From contig JAESUZ010002871.1 of assembly GCA_017311185.1 (NCBI GenBank), positions 310,001 through 374,000 on the forward strand: a stretch of DNA of 64,000 bases, in the 5' to 3' direction. The notes beneath the pieces were generated by a model. The model was not told where the DNA came from. It saw only the letters and a list, made by a program, of their open reading frames with translations, and searched no databases. Shown in pieces: positions 34,151 through 45,689 of this stretch (the stretch's first letter is position 1; each line of letters starts with the position of its first letter). The DNA comes from Proteles cristata cristata (Eukaryota; Chordata; Mammalia; Carnivora; Hyaenidae). Both the position numbers and the translations under genes were made by a program.

Positions 34151-34494
34151 TTAGTAGTAGATTGAATAGTCCGTGTGTTAATCTGCTCAACTGGTTTGGA
34201 ATATCCATGGGGAGAGCGGTGCAGAACTATCTCGTCTGCATCCCTCCATACTGTCTAGCTGAGTGCTTTGAATCTGTATTTGTTGAATGGAATTGAATAG
34301 TATATGTTCAGAAATAGCTTTTCCTGAGGCATCCGGAATAGATTGAAGAAATACACTAATATTTCTAACTTTATTTATGAAGGGGAAAGAACAAAAATTC
34401 GATGCTATCCTATTTTAGTTGAATGCTGTGAAATGATACTTAAGATGCTGAGGCCTGGAGGTCTTTCCTATTTTCCAACTCAAGTAGACTTTTA
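34151..34494. other. Single-copy intronic sequence
   Basis: Nothing recognised. Confidence 0.4.
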
Positions 34495-34513
34495 AAAATG
34501 AATAATTCCCTCA

Positions 34514-34720
34514 GGGTGCCTGGGTGGCTCACCTGGTTAAGTGTTCAACTCTTGGTTTTGGCTCAGGTCATGATCCCACTGTTTGTGGGTTTGAGTCCCA
34601 CGTCGGGCTCTGTGCTGACAGCACGGAGCCTGCTTGGGATTCTGTCTCCCTTGCCTCTTTCTGCCCCTCCCCCACTCGCTATCTATCTCTCCCTCTTAAA
34701 AACAAAATAAACATTAAAAA
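34514..34720 (+). mobile_element. Carnivore tRNA-Lys SINE
   Basis: GGTGCCTGGGTGGCTCACCT to AATAAACATTAAAAA. Imperfect target duplication AAATGAATAATTCCCTCAG (34495-34513) against AAATGAGTCATTCCATGAG (34722-34740). One of only seven + strand copies. Confidence 0.93.
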
Positions 34721-34794
34721 AAAATGAGTCATTCCATGAGAAGGTGGAAGTGTGGGGAGAGAGGAATGTGTCAGGATTGATGGTGGCCCAAAAC

Positions 34795-34960
34795 ACAGTT
34801 AGATTTCAGGTCACGAGCAAATTACTTAACTGGTAATAGGACCTCAGGTTCTCCATCTGCAAAATGTTGATCATATCTGCCGAAGCTATTGTGCAGGCTG
34901 TAGGATGGTGGGCAGAACAGTGCCCGGCACCCAGTAGGCATGTCCAAAGTGGAATTCTTA
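34795..34960 (+). repeat. MIR SINE
   Basis: AGCAAATTACTTAACTGGTA, CCTCAGGTTCTCCATCTGCA, AAATGTTGATCATATCTGCC and GAACAGTGCCCGGCACCCAG are MIR core and 3' signatures. Confidence 0.7.
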
Positions 34961-35547
34961 TCATTTTCATAGCCACTGCCCATGGTCTGACGGGAAAGTG
35001 GAGCATCTGTAAGTGCAGCTGCAGACAGGAGACCAGCCCGTATACTTCAAAAGCTCACCTCACACCATACCCTTCATTAAAATGTGAAGTTGTGTGCACA
35101 GCAGAGAGTTACTTGCCAGCTGACCCTGAAAATGGAGCTTGTGCTCAGGCAGGAAGGGCCAGGTGTTCTCTGCAAGGCCACACTGGGCAGCTCCTTCCTC
35201 CTCAGCTGGCTGGCTCTCCAAGCCAGAACAAACAGATGTCTGGTTGTTAAGAGGGCAGGATGGGGTCTCGGTGCTCTTGCATCACATGTGGCTGTGAGGT
35301 GCACTGGTGGGGAAGGCTGGGCTCTGAAACCATGCTAAAGGAGCTCTCATGTGTGCATGCCTTAAGAACAGAGCTTCAGAAAAATTCATCACTCTCATTG
35401 CATCCCTATGGGAGGAAATGGCTAAGGAAGGACTAGAGAAAAGAACTGGGTCACTTGGATAACTGGTAGTTGAGGACCTGTCATGTATTGGACATTGCTT
35501 TCTGGTACTGGGAACAATAACGATAGTGGTACAGAATATAAAGATGA

Positions 35548-35550
<3 letters not shown>
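34961..35550. other. Single-copy intronic sequence
   Basis: A 128-codon + frame (34864-35250) begins inside the MIR and overlaps minus frames; not supported as coding. Confidence 0.45.

Positions 35551-35579
<29 letters not shown>
35551..35579. repeat. (TG)n microsatellite
   Basis: About 14 uninterrupted TG units. Confidence 0.97.
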
Positions 35580-35582
<3 letters not shown>

Positions 35583-35764
35583 AAATCCTAGACTCTATTG
35601 AGAATATGGTAAAAGTTTTGGACTTTCTCCAAGACAAAAGTGCACATGCACATACCATATTTCATATAATTCCTGGGGGCTCACACATTCTCTAAAGTTC
35701 ATTTAAGGATCCTAACATTAAGAACCCTTTATTTAGTAGTTACAATCTAGTGGAAAATGTTAAC

Positions 35765-36005
35765 ATGGATATTGGATTCAGAAACACCTGGCCTGAGTTT
35801 GTGTTCCATACCTTACTGGCTATGTGTCTCCTTGAATGAATGAATGACCTTGGATAGCTTAACCTCTCCAAGCCTCAGGTACTCCATGTAGATGAGAATG
35901 ATGGGAGCGGCATCTCATGGGGCTGTAGCAAAGATGGAGTAAGTTAATAAGCAAAAAAGCTATTAGTGCTCTGCCTGGCATGTGGTAAATGATCAATAAA
36001 TGATA
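35765..36005 (+). repeat. MIR SINE, near full length
   Basis: TACTGGCTATGTGTCTCCTT, AGCTTAACCTCTCCAAGCCT, GGCTGTAGCAAAGATGGAGT, TGCCTGGCATGTGGTAAATG and ATCAATAAATGATAAC follow the whole MIR. A small TGAA repeat interrupts the core. Confidence 0.75.
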
Positions 36006-36105
36006 ACATGTTTTTATTAGCCTATAGGGAGCCATAAAAGTATAGCAGGAGATTAATTCCTATTAGCAACTGGGAAGAAAATATGAAGCACAGTTTCCAG
36101 TTGTA

Positions 36106-36256
36106 TTCAGAGAGAGAAAGACAGAGAGAGACAGAGAGAGAAAATGAATGAATTGGGGCTCATGCTGACCTGATGCAGGACTCAAACTCACAAACTGTGA
36201 TATTATGATCCTAGATCAAAGTCAGATGCTTAGCCCACTGACCACCCAAGCACCTC
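36106..36256 (-). mobile_element. Degenerate carnivore SINE
   Basis: GA-rich start, ACTCAAACTCACAAACTGTG, GATCAAAGTCAGATGCTTAG and head remnant ACCACCCAAGCACCTC. Poly-T tail lost. Confidence 0.8.
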
Positions 36257-36439
36257 TAATGCCTGTTTTTAAAAGATTGCAACCACAATGGCATTCCATA
36301 GGGGTGCTTCATATATTCCATTGGAGGGAATAAATCTCCCTCAGTGACTGCTAAATGCTAACAAGAGTTATAATTCATCAGCAGTAATACGTATTTTCTT
36401 CCTTTAATAATAAAGAAAAAGGAGAAGATGATGGGGATA

Positions 36440-36540
36440 ACAGTTATGAACTCTTGAGGGATTATTGTGTGCCAGGCATTGTGCTAAGCACTTCACATTT
36501 GTGTGGGTTTGTGGTGCCCTTTCTGGAGATGCTTGACTTT
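36440..36540 (-). repeat. MIR SINE 3' fragment
   Basis: TATTGTGTGCCAGGCATTGT, then GCTAAGCACTTCACATTTG, is the reversed MIR 3' end; the rest is lost. Confidence 0.6.
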
Positions 36541-36602
36541 GAAGAACAGAAGTCCGAAAGAATAAAGGACTTTCACTGGGTGTAGTTAGAGGTCAGGAGG
36601 CT

Positions 36603-36603
<1 letters not shown>

Positions 36604-36654
<51 letters not shown>

Positions 36655-36672
36655 GTGTGTGTGCACGCACAC
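36604..36672. repeat. (TG)n microsatellite with alternating purine-pyrimidine tail
   Basis: About 24 TG units, a CC interruption at 36653-36654, more TG, then GCACGCACACCC. The alternating purine-pyrimidine run is of a type able to form Z-DNA. Confidence 0.95.
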
Positions 36673-37860
36673 CCATGCACGCGGACTAGCAAAGCCAGAG
36701 CTTCTTATCACCTTGCGCTTGTTAGACTGCTTTCTGAGCCATAAGTTTTAACGTTTTGGAATGTGCCTGTTGAAAAACGAAGGTTTATCATGCAGAGTGT
36801 AAGATTACAACCACAGCTTCAGAAAAGGGTTTCTTAGCTTGGGGGAGAGTTACAATGAACCTCGTAAAGAGTGCAGATGAAAGTCTTTCCCACAGTTACA
36901 ATCAAAGACACTTTAGGCCACTCTTTCCCCCAAGGAATAGTTGCTTTTTATGACACGTTTTAAAGTTTTATTTCAAAAACAGTCTGCATCTTAAAGCAGA
37001 ATGTTGTCTGCCCCCCAGGCTGCCACTTACAATGTGTTTTCGGTTTTCTCAATGGTATTACCAAGTGTCTGGATCCGATGTGAGCTGCTACCCTCCTTGG
37101 ATCCCCTCAAGGATTTAACCTCACTTTCGCGCACTCCTTCCTAGATCTCTTGCCCACGTCTGTTAATTTCTTCCGAGGGGCGAGTTTAGAGTCCTCAGTG
37201 TTGCATCGGAAAAGATTGTCTCGTTCTGTCTGCTCACGTTTGTCAACGAAATGGAGGCCTGGAGAAGAGATGGAAGCCAGTTGCGTCCAGTGCTCCTTAC
37301 CACACCCAGCACTCAACAGCTTCTCAAATGCAAGGAACCAGTTTCTTGCACGTGTCCTGGGTTGGGATGCTTCCTTATGGTGTCCTCCATCCCTGTGCAC
37401 ACATGGGTCTATCCGTGTGTGTTAAGTACTTAAATATCATGTATCTTTTCGGGAGATGCAGAAACTGAGACTAATCACCTTTCAATAATAGTCTTTCACT
37501 GAGCACCTCATGTTGCAGGGAATGATTACTAGTCTGATGGCACCTAAGTGGTACACTCCCACTGGATCGGTTTCCACTTGTCATGCAGTTTCAAGGCTGG
37601 TGAAGCCTCCCTCTCTCTTAGGGTCAGCTTCTCCAGCCCCGTTCCAGGCGTTTCTCCCGGATCTCAGGGGGCCACTGGCACAAACTTCAGTTTGCCTTGG
37701 CCTCCTAGTTTTATTGTTTGAAGAATGCTTTAAACACTCTCTCCACTGTCATAAGTCTTCTGACAAGGACTGGACCACAGTTTGGTGTTTGCCCCAATTC
37801 TGACTTCACTTCACATTTATACAACGCACAGGACTACGCAGGTCGCCGTTGCTCTGCCGG
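36673..37860. other. Long single-copy stretch
   Basis: No recognised repeat. Overlapping frames of about 90-97 codons on both strands at 37107-37425 and a + frame at 37510-37803 have no family resemblance. Confidence 0.45.
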
Positions 37861-37870
37861 CAGTCTGTTT

Positions 37871-38026
37871 ATTTTTATGTTTTTTTTCCCACTTTTTATT
37901 TGAGAGAGAGAGTCTTCAGCAGACTTCATGCTTAGTGTAGAGCCTGACACGGGGCTCAATCCCACCACCCTGGGATTATGACCTGAGTCAAAATCAAGAA
38001 TCGAACATTCAACTGACTGAGCCACC
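37871..38026 (-). mobile_element. Shortened carnivore SINE
   Basis: TTTTTTCCCACTTTTTATTT, brief GA body, CACGGGGCTCAATCCCACCA and head GAGCCACC. Perfect 10-bp flank CAGTCTGTTT at 37861-37870 and 38027-38036. Confidence 0.85.
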
Positions 38027-38159
38027 CAGTCTGTTTCTTTTTCTTTTTCTTTTTTTTTGTATGAACTTGACATTATTCCTAAACTGTATTTGATAAAAAT
38101 TAAGATAAAATGTTTACAGAGTATTTCAATTTTTCTCTTAAACAGTTAATGCCATAATG

Positions 38160-38925
38160 TCCTATGAATATGCCCACATATTACTTTCTTTAAGTTTTTT
38201 TTTGAAATAATTTTTGACTTAGAAAACTGTTACAAAAATGTTACAAATAATTCCATGGTATCCTTCACTCAACTTCCCCAGATATTAGCCTTTAACACAC
38301 CTATAACACAGTGAGTATAAGTAGGAACTTAGCATTACTACTACTCTGCTTACTAATCTATAGATATTATTCAAATTTCTACAGTTATGCAACAAATGTC
38401 CCACCCCCCACCCCCACCAGTCTAGGATTCAGTCCCAGATCTCACAATGCATTTAATTTTTATGCTTTACATAGATACTTCTGATCTGTGATAGTTTCTC
38501 AGTTTTTCTTTTCATGACTATACTTTTGAAGAATACTACTGGCCAATTCTTTTGTGAATGTCCTTCAATTTGGTTTATTTAGTATTTTCTCATTATTAAT
38601 TCAGATTATGCAGGTTGGGCAAAAATATTAAACAAGTTATGTTGTACCCTTTCTAGTGCATCATATCAGGAGGCACAAGATGTTAATGTGTCATTAATAG
38701 TGAGGTTAATTTATTTCTTAGTTAAGGTGGTCGTTGCCAGGTTTGTCCAATGAAAAGTTGTGATTGTTCTTTTTGCATTGGGTCATAGGAGGCAGACACC
38801 CTCATCATATGTATACCTGTTTTACCATCCATGATCCTTGACTGCAACAGTTAGTACTGAGGTGTTTGCCATGGTGGTTTTTCTACTTTCATCATTCCTG
38901 TTAAATTTCAATATGGATATTTATT
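38160..38925 (-). mobile_element. Ancient LINE-1 (L1M-type) 3' region
   Basis: GTTACAAAAATGTTACAAAT, CTTCACTCAACTTCCCCAGA, then CATCATATCAGGAGGCACAA, AGTTAAGGTGGTCGTTGCCA and CATTGGGTCATAGGAGGCAG are features of very old L1 3' regions. No frame left. Confidence 0.6.
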
Positions 38926-38934
38926 TACTTATTT

Positions 38935-39170
38935 ATTTTAATAGTTTATTGTCAAGTTGGTTTCCATATAACACCCAGTGCTTATCCCCACAAGTGCCCT
39001 CCTCCATGCCCATCACCCCCTTCCCCTCCCCCCCACCCCTATCAGCCCTCAGTTTGTTCTCAGCATTCAAGAGTCTCTCATGGTTTGCCTCCCTCCCTCT
39101 CCCCAACTATTTTTCCCCTTCTTCTCCCGCTTCGTCCTCTGTTTACTTCCTCCTAATCCACCTATATAAC
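38935..39170 (-). mobile_element. LINE-1 3' UTR fragment
   Basis: AATAGTTTATTGTCAAGTTG to TTACTTCCTCCTAATCCACC: carnivore L1 3' UTR, slightly more diverged than the 13589 copy. No clear target duplication. Confidence 0.88.
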
Positions 39171-39269
39171 ATATCACTAGTTTCCTATGACCTGGAACTG
39201 TTCTCCCTCTTTTCCCTGAGTGTCATTCCCTAAATGGCTGTCCTTCTACCTAAGTCCATCAAATATCTT

Positions 39270-39700
39270 CTCATGAATAGACCCAGGCCATGCACTGCTG
39301 GGAGGAAATGACAGAAATGCTGCTGAGCTCTTCCTGATGCATCTCATCAAGAGACATGTGATGACTTACCTTATCACCAGTGAGGATAACCTTGATCGTC
39401 CTCTGGGATCTGCCAGATATCTCCATTGAAGTCACCATTTTCCCTTTGTATTTGATTACAATGGGGAGGTGCTCTGGTATTCTACATACCACTATCCTGT
39501 TTGCCATCACAACATCACCCATCCGTATCGGTATCCATGGTTACCCCCACATGCATCCACCACCACCATGGTTACCCAAATAGTGATGATCAATTTCCCT
39601 CATTTCTATTGCATTTGTAGAAATGAGAAAGAGCATTCCCTTCTCCATTTATGTGTGTATTTATTTCAGTATGGACTCATGGTTCTATTGAATTCAATTA
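39270..39700 (-). mobile_element. Ancient LINE-1 (L1M-type) fragment
   Basis: GATGCATCTCATCAAGAGAC, TTACCTTATCACCAGTGAGG, AGTCACCATTTTCCCTTTGT and ATGGGGAGGTGCTCTGGTAT parallel the same old L1 region as 38650-38830. Confidence 0.5.
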
Positions 39701-40160
39701 ACTTTCACACCATTTTAATCCTTAAATTTTTATATCATTAACTTTGTCAAATTTTATCAAAACATTTATCATTTTATATCATTTATAATTTTTATACTTT
39801 TATCAAATTTTCATCAAATTTTTGTATCATTAGCTATCATTTTAATCCTCAAATTTTTCCCAAGTTGAGCACATTCAAGCTCGCCTTTATGTACTCTTGA
39901 CATATGCCCATCATTTATGAAACATTTCTCTACTTTCTGACACAAGATTGCTAGGCTCATCTAGTATTTTTTATGCCCCAAACATGAAATCAACTTTTTT
40001 TTCAAACAGCTCTGATCCCTTTTAGTGGAGGATGATACTAAGAAACCAAGATCTGATTGCTGACTGTACTCATTGCTTCTGAACACAAACATGTGTATAC
40101 ATGTAAATATGTATCTATATTATATGTACACAGAAATAGAGAAAACACTCATCAGTTCAT
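39701..40160. other. AT-rich sequence with repeated ATCA words
   Basis: 39700-39860 repeats TTTATCAAA, ATCATTT and AATTTTTAT words irregularly: a low-complexity block, probably decayed L1. The rest is unrecognised. Confidence 0.4.
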
Positions 40161-40176
40161 GCCAGTACTATCAATT

Positions 40177-40314
40177 TTTTTTCAAAAAATATAATTTATT
40201 GTCAAATTGGTTTCCATACAACATCCAGTGCTGATACCAACAAGTGCCCTCCTCACTACCCATCACCCACTTTCCCCTCTCCCTCACCCCCCATCAACCC
40301 TCAATTTGTTCTCA
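40177..40314 (-). mobile_element. LINE-1, very short 3' UTR insertion
   Basis: ATAATTTATTGTCAAATTGG to CAATTTGTTCTCA, about 138 bp. Target duplication GCCAGTACTATCAATT (40161-40176) against GCCAATACTATCGATT (40315-40330). Confidence 0.9.
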
Positions 40315-40367
40315 GCCAATACTATCGATTCTAATTCGACAGCTCAGATGTTCTGATTGCCTTCTTT

Positions 40368-41155
40368 TTTTTTCTTTTTTTTTTTTTACAAATAGTTTAT
40401 TGTCAAATTAGTTTCCTCATAACACTCAGTGCTCATCCCCACAAGTGTCCTCCTCCATGCCCATCCCCCCTGCTCCATGCCCATTCCCCCCACATCCATC
40501 AGTCCTCAGTTTTTGTCAGCATTCAAGAGTCTCTCATGGTTTGCCTCTCTCCCTTTCCCCCACCATTTCTGCCCTTCTTCTCCCCCTTGTTCCTCCGTCA
40601 AGTTCCTCCTAATCCTCCTATACGTGCACACATATGATATTTGTCCTTCTCTGCCTGACTTAGTTCGCTCAGCATAACACCCTCAAGGTCCATCCATGTT
40701 GCTACACATGGCCAGATTTCATTGTTTCTCATTGCCATGTAGTATTCCATGGTATAGATAAACCACATCTTCTTGACCCATTCATCTGTTGATGGACACT
40801 TAGGCTCTTTCCATGTTTTAGCTATTGTGGAGAGTGCTGCTATGAACATTGGGGTACATGTGCTCCTATGCCTCAGCATTTCTGTATCCCTTGGGGAAAT
40901 TCCTAGCAGTGCTATTGCTGGCTCATAGGGGAGTTCTATAGTTAGTTTCCTGAGGAACCTCCACACTGTTTTCCAGAGGGGCTGTACCAGTTTACATTCC
41001 CACCAACAGTGTAGGAGGGTGCCCGTTTCTCCACATCCTCGCCAGCATCTAGAGTTCTCTGATTTGCTCATTTTAGCCACTCTGACTGGCATGAGGTGGT
41101 ATCTCAGTGTGGTTTTGATTTGTATTTCCCTGATGAGCAGGGATGCTGAGCATCG
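40368..41155 (-). mobile_element. Young 5'-truncated carnivore LINE-1
   Basis: Poly-T tail, 3' UTR (AATAGTTTATTGTCAAATTA) and the ORF2 C-terminus, open for 164 residues on the complement of 40598-41092 (same landmarks as the copy at 13589). Perfect 16-bp target duplication TCTGATTGCCTTCTTT at 40352-40367 and 41156-41171. A 12-bp C-rich insertion-like difference near 40466 separates it from the 13589 copy. No RT or endonuclease part remains. Confidence 0.94.
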
Positions 41156-41171
41156 TCTGATTGCCTTCTTT

Positions 41172-41916
41172 ATATTTTTACAAATCCCTACTCAAAGTGA
41201 GAAAACTGGCTCCTTTTATTCTCATATATTTACTTACTGATTCAATATGATGGACGCTGCTCACTATTCTGACTGCCTCTTCTGTCTGCCACCTTCTTAC
41301 CTCCAATCCCTGACTACCTGCTTTGTTGCCTGTGGGGGCACACTACCACCAATGTCTTGATGAGGCATGAGGGTCCCCTTTTCCTGAGCACCAATGTCAA
41401 CAAGTAGAGATAGGAAGTAATATATGTGTGCTTTTATCAGGGAATGGGTACTTTTTGTTTCTAACCTCAACACCCAGCATGGTATATGGTGTGGAATTCA
41501 CAAATCTTCTGCTTTGTGAATGATGTGTGAATGGATCAATAAAGAGGCAGATGTAGGAGTAAACAATGAATGAGTAAACAAATGTACTGTGCATTGTTTA
41601 ATTTGTGAATGCTATGTTGGGGTTTTTAGAGGATGAGGATGAGGCCAAATGATCTACTCTATCTAAGAAGATTTCTGTGTCTTGTCACCCTTGAAAGCAG
41701 CTTTGGAAGGCTACAGAGGAAAGGGACCAGATCTGGGAATCTGCTGAAGTGGCCAGAGGAACTGAATAAATGCTAGCTTGGAGTCAGTTGACAGGACAAG
41801 GCTTGTCTTTGCATCCAGTGCACCAGGTACATGAGGACCCTTCAATCAGCAGGTGAAATGATTAGAACAAGTGCAAGGCACAATCTGAGCTTAGTCAGTT
41901 TCATTTTATTTGAGAT

Positions 41917-41918
<2 letters not shown>
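41172..41918. other. Single-copy intronic sequence
   Basis: Nothing recognised. Confidence 0.45.
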
Positions 41919-41971
<53 letters not shown>

Positions 41972-41972
41972 G
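41919..41972. repeat. (GT)n microsatellite, longest in the window
   Basis: 27 uninterrupted GT units, long enough to be polymorphic. Confidence 0.98.
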
Positions 41973-42889
41973 TATATTAGAGCTAATTAATACAATGCAA
42001 TACTGCAGGCTAATTAGTTCCCATGCACTTACTTGTTTTCTGAAATTCCATTTGGCTTGGAGTTTTCCATGACACCCTCTTCCAATTCTACTGGAATGTG
42101 CAACATCATGGCAACTGTGTTGATTGCTAGTCTAAAGGTGCCAGTGCTTTAGAAGCAGGGATTCCTCTCTAATAGTGTAAATAAACATGCATGATTTTAG
42201 TTGGGTGGATACTTAAAACCTGTTATCCCCCCCTTAGAGTTTTTACTAATCCATAATATGGAAACCACCTGTACTATGAGGACAACACATAAATATAGCT
42301 TATATTTTGTTAGAATCATTTTGAGAACAGATTCTGTTGGGTAGCCACTCCCATTACTCTCCAAATCACATCTCTCTTGCCTGGTGTCCACTCTGGTGAC
42401 CAAGAAGCCAACCCTTGACTTGGCAGCTCCTCTTGCAGTCAGGGGGTGGATTTATGGCCTCATTCCAGTCACCAGAAGGCTTATGGACAGTAGTTTCCAC
42501 TTTTCTTTAGTTGCAGAGGGTGAAATTCCCAGTACCTGGGGCTGCTGATACTGTGTTTTCTCAGTGAACTTGGTCTCATAGAATGTCCTCTGTGTTGGAA
42601 ACATTCTCCTCCTTAGATCCTGAAGGATTCGAGGTTTAACCTAGTGTAAGTACAAAGAGGAGAAAAAGAGGGGAAGAGAAAAGCTGGAGAATGTAAGGAC
42701 CGATGGAATTTGGTAGAAGCTGGGGGAGGCCTAGCCTTGGCCCTTCACACTCCTTAAAGGTTCCAAGGAGGAGACCTAGGTCCATTCCCTTGTGAGTGCA
42801 CTTGTGTGGCTCTTGTGGGTGGTCTCTGTAGCTTCTGGGGTCTTAGCGCAGTATGACTGAACCTCAGGCTTGAAGTGTTTTCTATGCCT
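41973..42889. other. Single-copy intronic sequence
   Basis: No recognised element. Confidence 0.45.
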
Positions 42890-42975
42890 TTTGGTCATTG
42901 CGAAGGTTAAGGGAGATAATACACATAAAGAGTTAAGATCTGTGCCTGGCACATAGTGCTTAATAAATAATAGTG
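42890..42975 (+). repeat. MIR SINE 3' fragment
   Basis: AAGGTTAAGGGAGATAATAC, AAGATCTGTGCCTGGCACAT and AGTGCTTAATAAATAATAG: a clear MIR 3' end. Confidence 0.75.
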
Positions 42976-43604
42976 ATTTGTAAATGTTAACTATTCATCT
43001 TGTTATCTCTGAAAGTGTACAAATCTAGTACACATTTTATATCTTTATGAACAGAAGGCAAAGGTCTCATGGAGAACAGTGTCAGCTGGTCTGATAGAAC
43101 TATATGGTATGTGTTTCTTCCATGATGAGAGATGAAAAAAAGATTATAGAGAACCAAGAATTTTATTTTGTTGAAAAAAAGTCTTTTGTAAAGAAGAGCT
43201 ATCTTCTACCAGAAATCAAGAATGGACTTAACACCCTTGGTGTGTGTATATCTGCCTGTTCTCTCCTAACACCTCCTCATTCCCTAGAACTTTGCCAGCA
43301 TCTGGGAGGTCCAGTAAGAAATGGTCTTTAAATCCTCTGCATTCTTCCAGAAGCCCAAGGGGTTTCACAAGTTCTGATTTTAGCTAAAACATAAACCAGA
43401 AAAAAAAAGTACAATTTCTGTAACTTGGTTCTTTATGCCAGAAATATTTGCGTGTTTGTCAAATAACAAGGCATAACCTGAATTTTCTGTTATTACTTAT
43501 TGGGCAATCAGTATAAAGCAGGATATTTCTTCAGAGATAAGCAAGTGGGTTGATGTTAATACATCTGGTAACATTGTATTTCATTTAATGAGTGGGTTTC
43601 ACAC

Positions 43605-43636
43605 ACTAGCAGTAAACTTTACTAGCAGTAAACTTT
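43605..43636. repeat. Perfect 16-bp tandem duplication
   Basis: ACTAGCAGTAAACTTT occurs twice head to tail with no mismatch. Confidence 0.97.
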
Positions 43637-44840
43637 AAATGCTGGAGAAAAGAATATATTGAAAAAGCACAGTTGGAAAGAGGGGATATAAAAATTTTCC
43701 CTTTAAGCTAAATATCTGAGAAATCGAGAAAGATCATTAACAAAATCAGAGACCACTTCACCATATTGAATTATTAACACCCAGCACAGTGAAATAATTT
43801 TATTATAGCTGCTCAGCTGTGGTAATAATTAAACTCAAATTTAGCCTCCTGCTTTTTGGGGAGTGAAGGGGGTGTCTCCAGCAGGGACTTCAGTCTCTAA
43901 GTATTGAATGCTTATTTAAAAATATTTATGGTACATGGAAGAATAAATTTAGTGCAATAAAGCTATTTTTCTATAATCATTCCACTCATTGTTTAAATTA
44001 CTTTTCTTTCTCTTTAAGGATATTATAGGAGATTTGGCTCAAATTTTGAAAAACTACTTAGAGGCAGAGAGAAAAAAATGTAGATTAATAATAGTAAATC
44101 TTTTTTGATGAAGGATATAACAGCTGTTGAAATTTTGGTATTAGTTGAAATTCCAAAGGTTTCGAGAATTCAAGCAAACAGCAGTGGGGCATGGGGAATG
44201 CGAATTAATGATCATCAAGTCAGTGGTTAATGAGCAAGTGATGGAGAAAATCCTTACTGTGGGAATGAGGCATTGGCTACTAGATTCAGATCTGTATGTG
44301 TGTATGTCTTTCTCCGCCACTTACTGCGTGGAAGGACAAAAGTGTCTACTCAGGTGGGAAATGGTATTGGGTAGGAAGTCTGGGGCAGGAGAGAACTAAT
44401 GGAAGTCATCTCTTCTCCATTATCCGCAGCATGAGATAGGTCCATGATTAGAGAAAGAAAGTCCCCCAGAGACTTTGACAGAGCAAGACCTTTCTCTTGA
44501 AAATCTGACATGGAGGCTTAAAGTACCTCAGCTCCAAGTTTTGGGCTCACGGCTGTGGGACAGCTATAAACACTGTGGGTAATTCACAGTATTTCACAGG
44601 GCACTGCACAGCTCTCAGGCCTTTCAGCAACCTTGTATAGGACATAAAAACATGGTTGTATCCTGGAGATGGGATGTCAGGATGCTATTCTGAAGGAGAT
44701 GGAAGGCAACTATGCCTGGAGTCCTGCTTGATAGACCTTGGGCCCCACTCAAGCTGTTGCCAGTTCACGCTGAAACTCAAAGTTGAGATGGAGGGCTGTG
44801 ATGGATGCTCAGGTACATAGGTTTAGGAGTGGTCGCAATT

Positions 44841-44880
44841 CAGCCAATGACTGAACACTTCAGCCAATGGCTAAGTGTTC
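44841..44880. repeat. Imperfect 20-bp duplication forming a hairpin
   Basis: CAGCCAATGACTGAACACTT is followed by CAGCCAATGGCTAAGTGTTC. The junction folds as GAACACTT / AAGTGTTC (8 bp) with an inner AGCCA / TGGCT stem. Confidence 0.85.
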
Positions 44881-45469
44881 TATCTGTAGACTCATGCAGC
44901 ACTTCCAGTTCTCTCCCCAATCTTGAAGCTGAGAGAGAAGGAGGAGCCTTTAAGAACTACTTCAGCTTTGGGTAATCTAACCTCAAAGATGACCGTTCAG
45001 GGTAATTCTAGCCAGTCCCCGATCATCTCTGAGAAAGGGGCTATGAAAACACGGCCCTTCATTGCTATTTATGCAAAATGAGAAAAAGGGCATGTGTGGA
45101 GGGAGAGAGTATGAAACAAATCAATACATGTGCAGTGGTTGATGTCTGCTGGCTGGTGGAAATTGACATGGTGTATAGTAGTATAACTGTTGTCTTTCTC
45201 CCTTAATTAATTATAGGAGACATTTAACATGTTGAATATCAAGCCAAACATCTGGGGTTTTATGAGTGGTGGTATTTATCCAACTTTTGACTCTCTCTGC
45301 TTTCCAAGTAAGATCTATGCTCATTGGGTACCATTTACTCTGAAATGTTGTAAGCCAGAGGCCACCCAACCCCTAGTTCTGAGCACTGTGATTGTGGGAA
45401 GAAAAGGATCTCAGATTCTGAGCAATTAACTTGAATCTTCCTCAGAAAGGAACTGGATATGATGCAATG

Positions 45470-45640
45470 AGCATATCTTGAGGAGTCAGCAAAACTGGCC
45501 CTCGACCTTGTTTTACCCACCAATTATTCTGTGAGATTGACCAAGTCTTGAGCTCCCTGGCCTTGCTCCCTCATGTGGGATATTGGAAAAGGGTAATTTC
45601 TGTCCTGCTTAGCTTGTAGGGTTTCAGGAAGAAAGAGACC
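45470..45640 (+). repeat. MIR SINE, diverged
   Basis: GAGGAGTCAGCAAAACTGGC, TTGACCAAGTCTTGAGCTC and TGTCCTGCTTAGCTTGTAGG follow MIR order loosely. Confidence 0.45.
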
Positions 45641-45689
45641 ACGTGCAGAAGTTCTGTAAACTCTACGTGTTTTACACATTGGTCATCTA

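Larger units (their letters stand above)
42976..45469. other. Longest repeat-poor stretch of the window
   Basis: About 2.5 kb without a recognised transposon. Contains a perfect 16-bp tandem duplication (43605-43636) and a small hairpin (44853-44880), listed separately. Short frames on + (43104, 44145, 45229) lack family resemblance. Confidence 0.5.

Noticed and set aside
40598..41092. 164-codon minus frame that looks like a real protein
   Set aside because: It is the ORF2 C-terminus of a truncated L1, not a host gene; reported as a mobile element.
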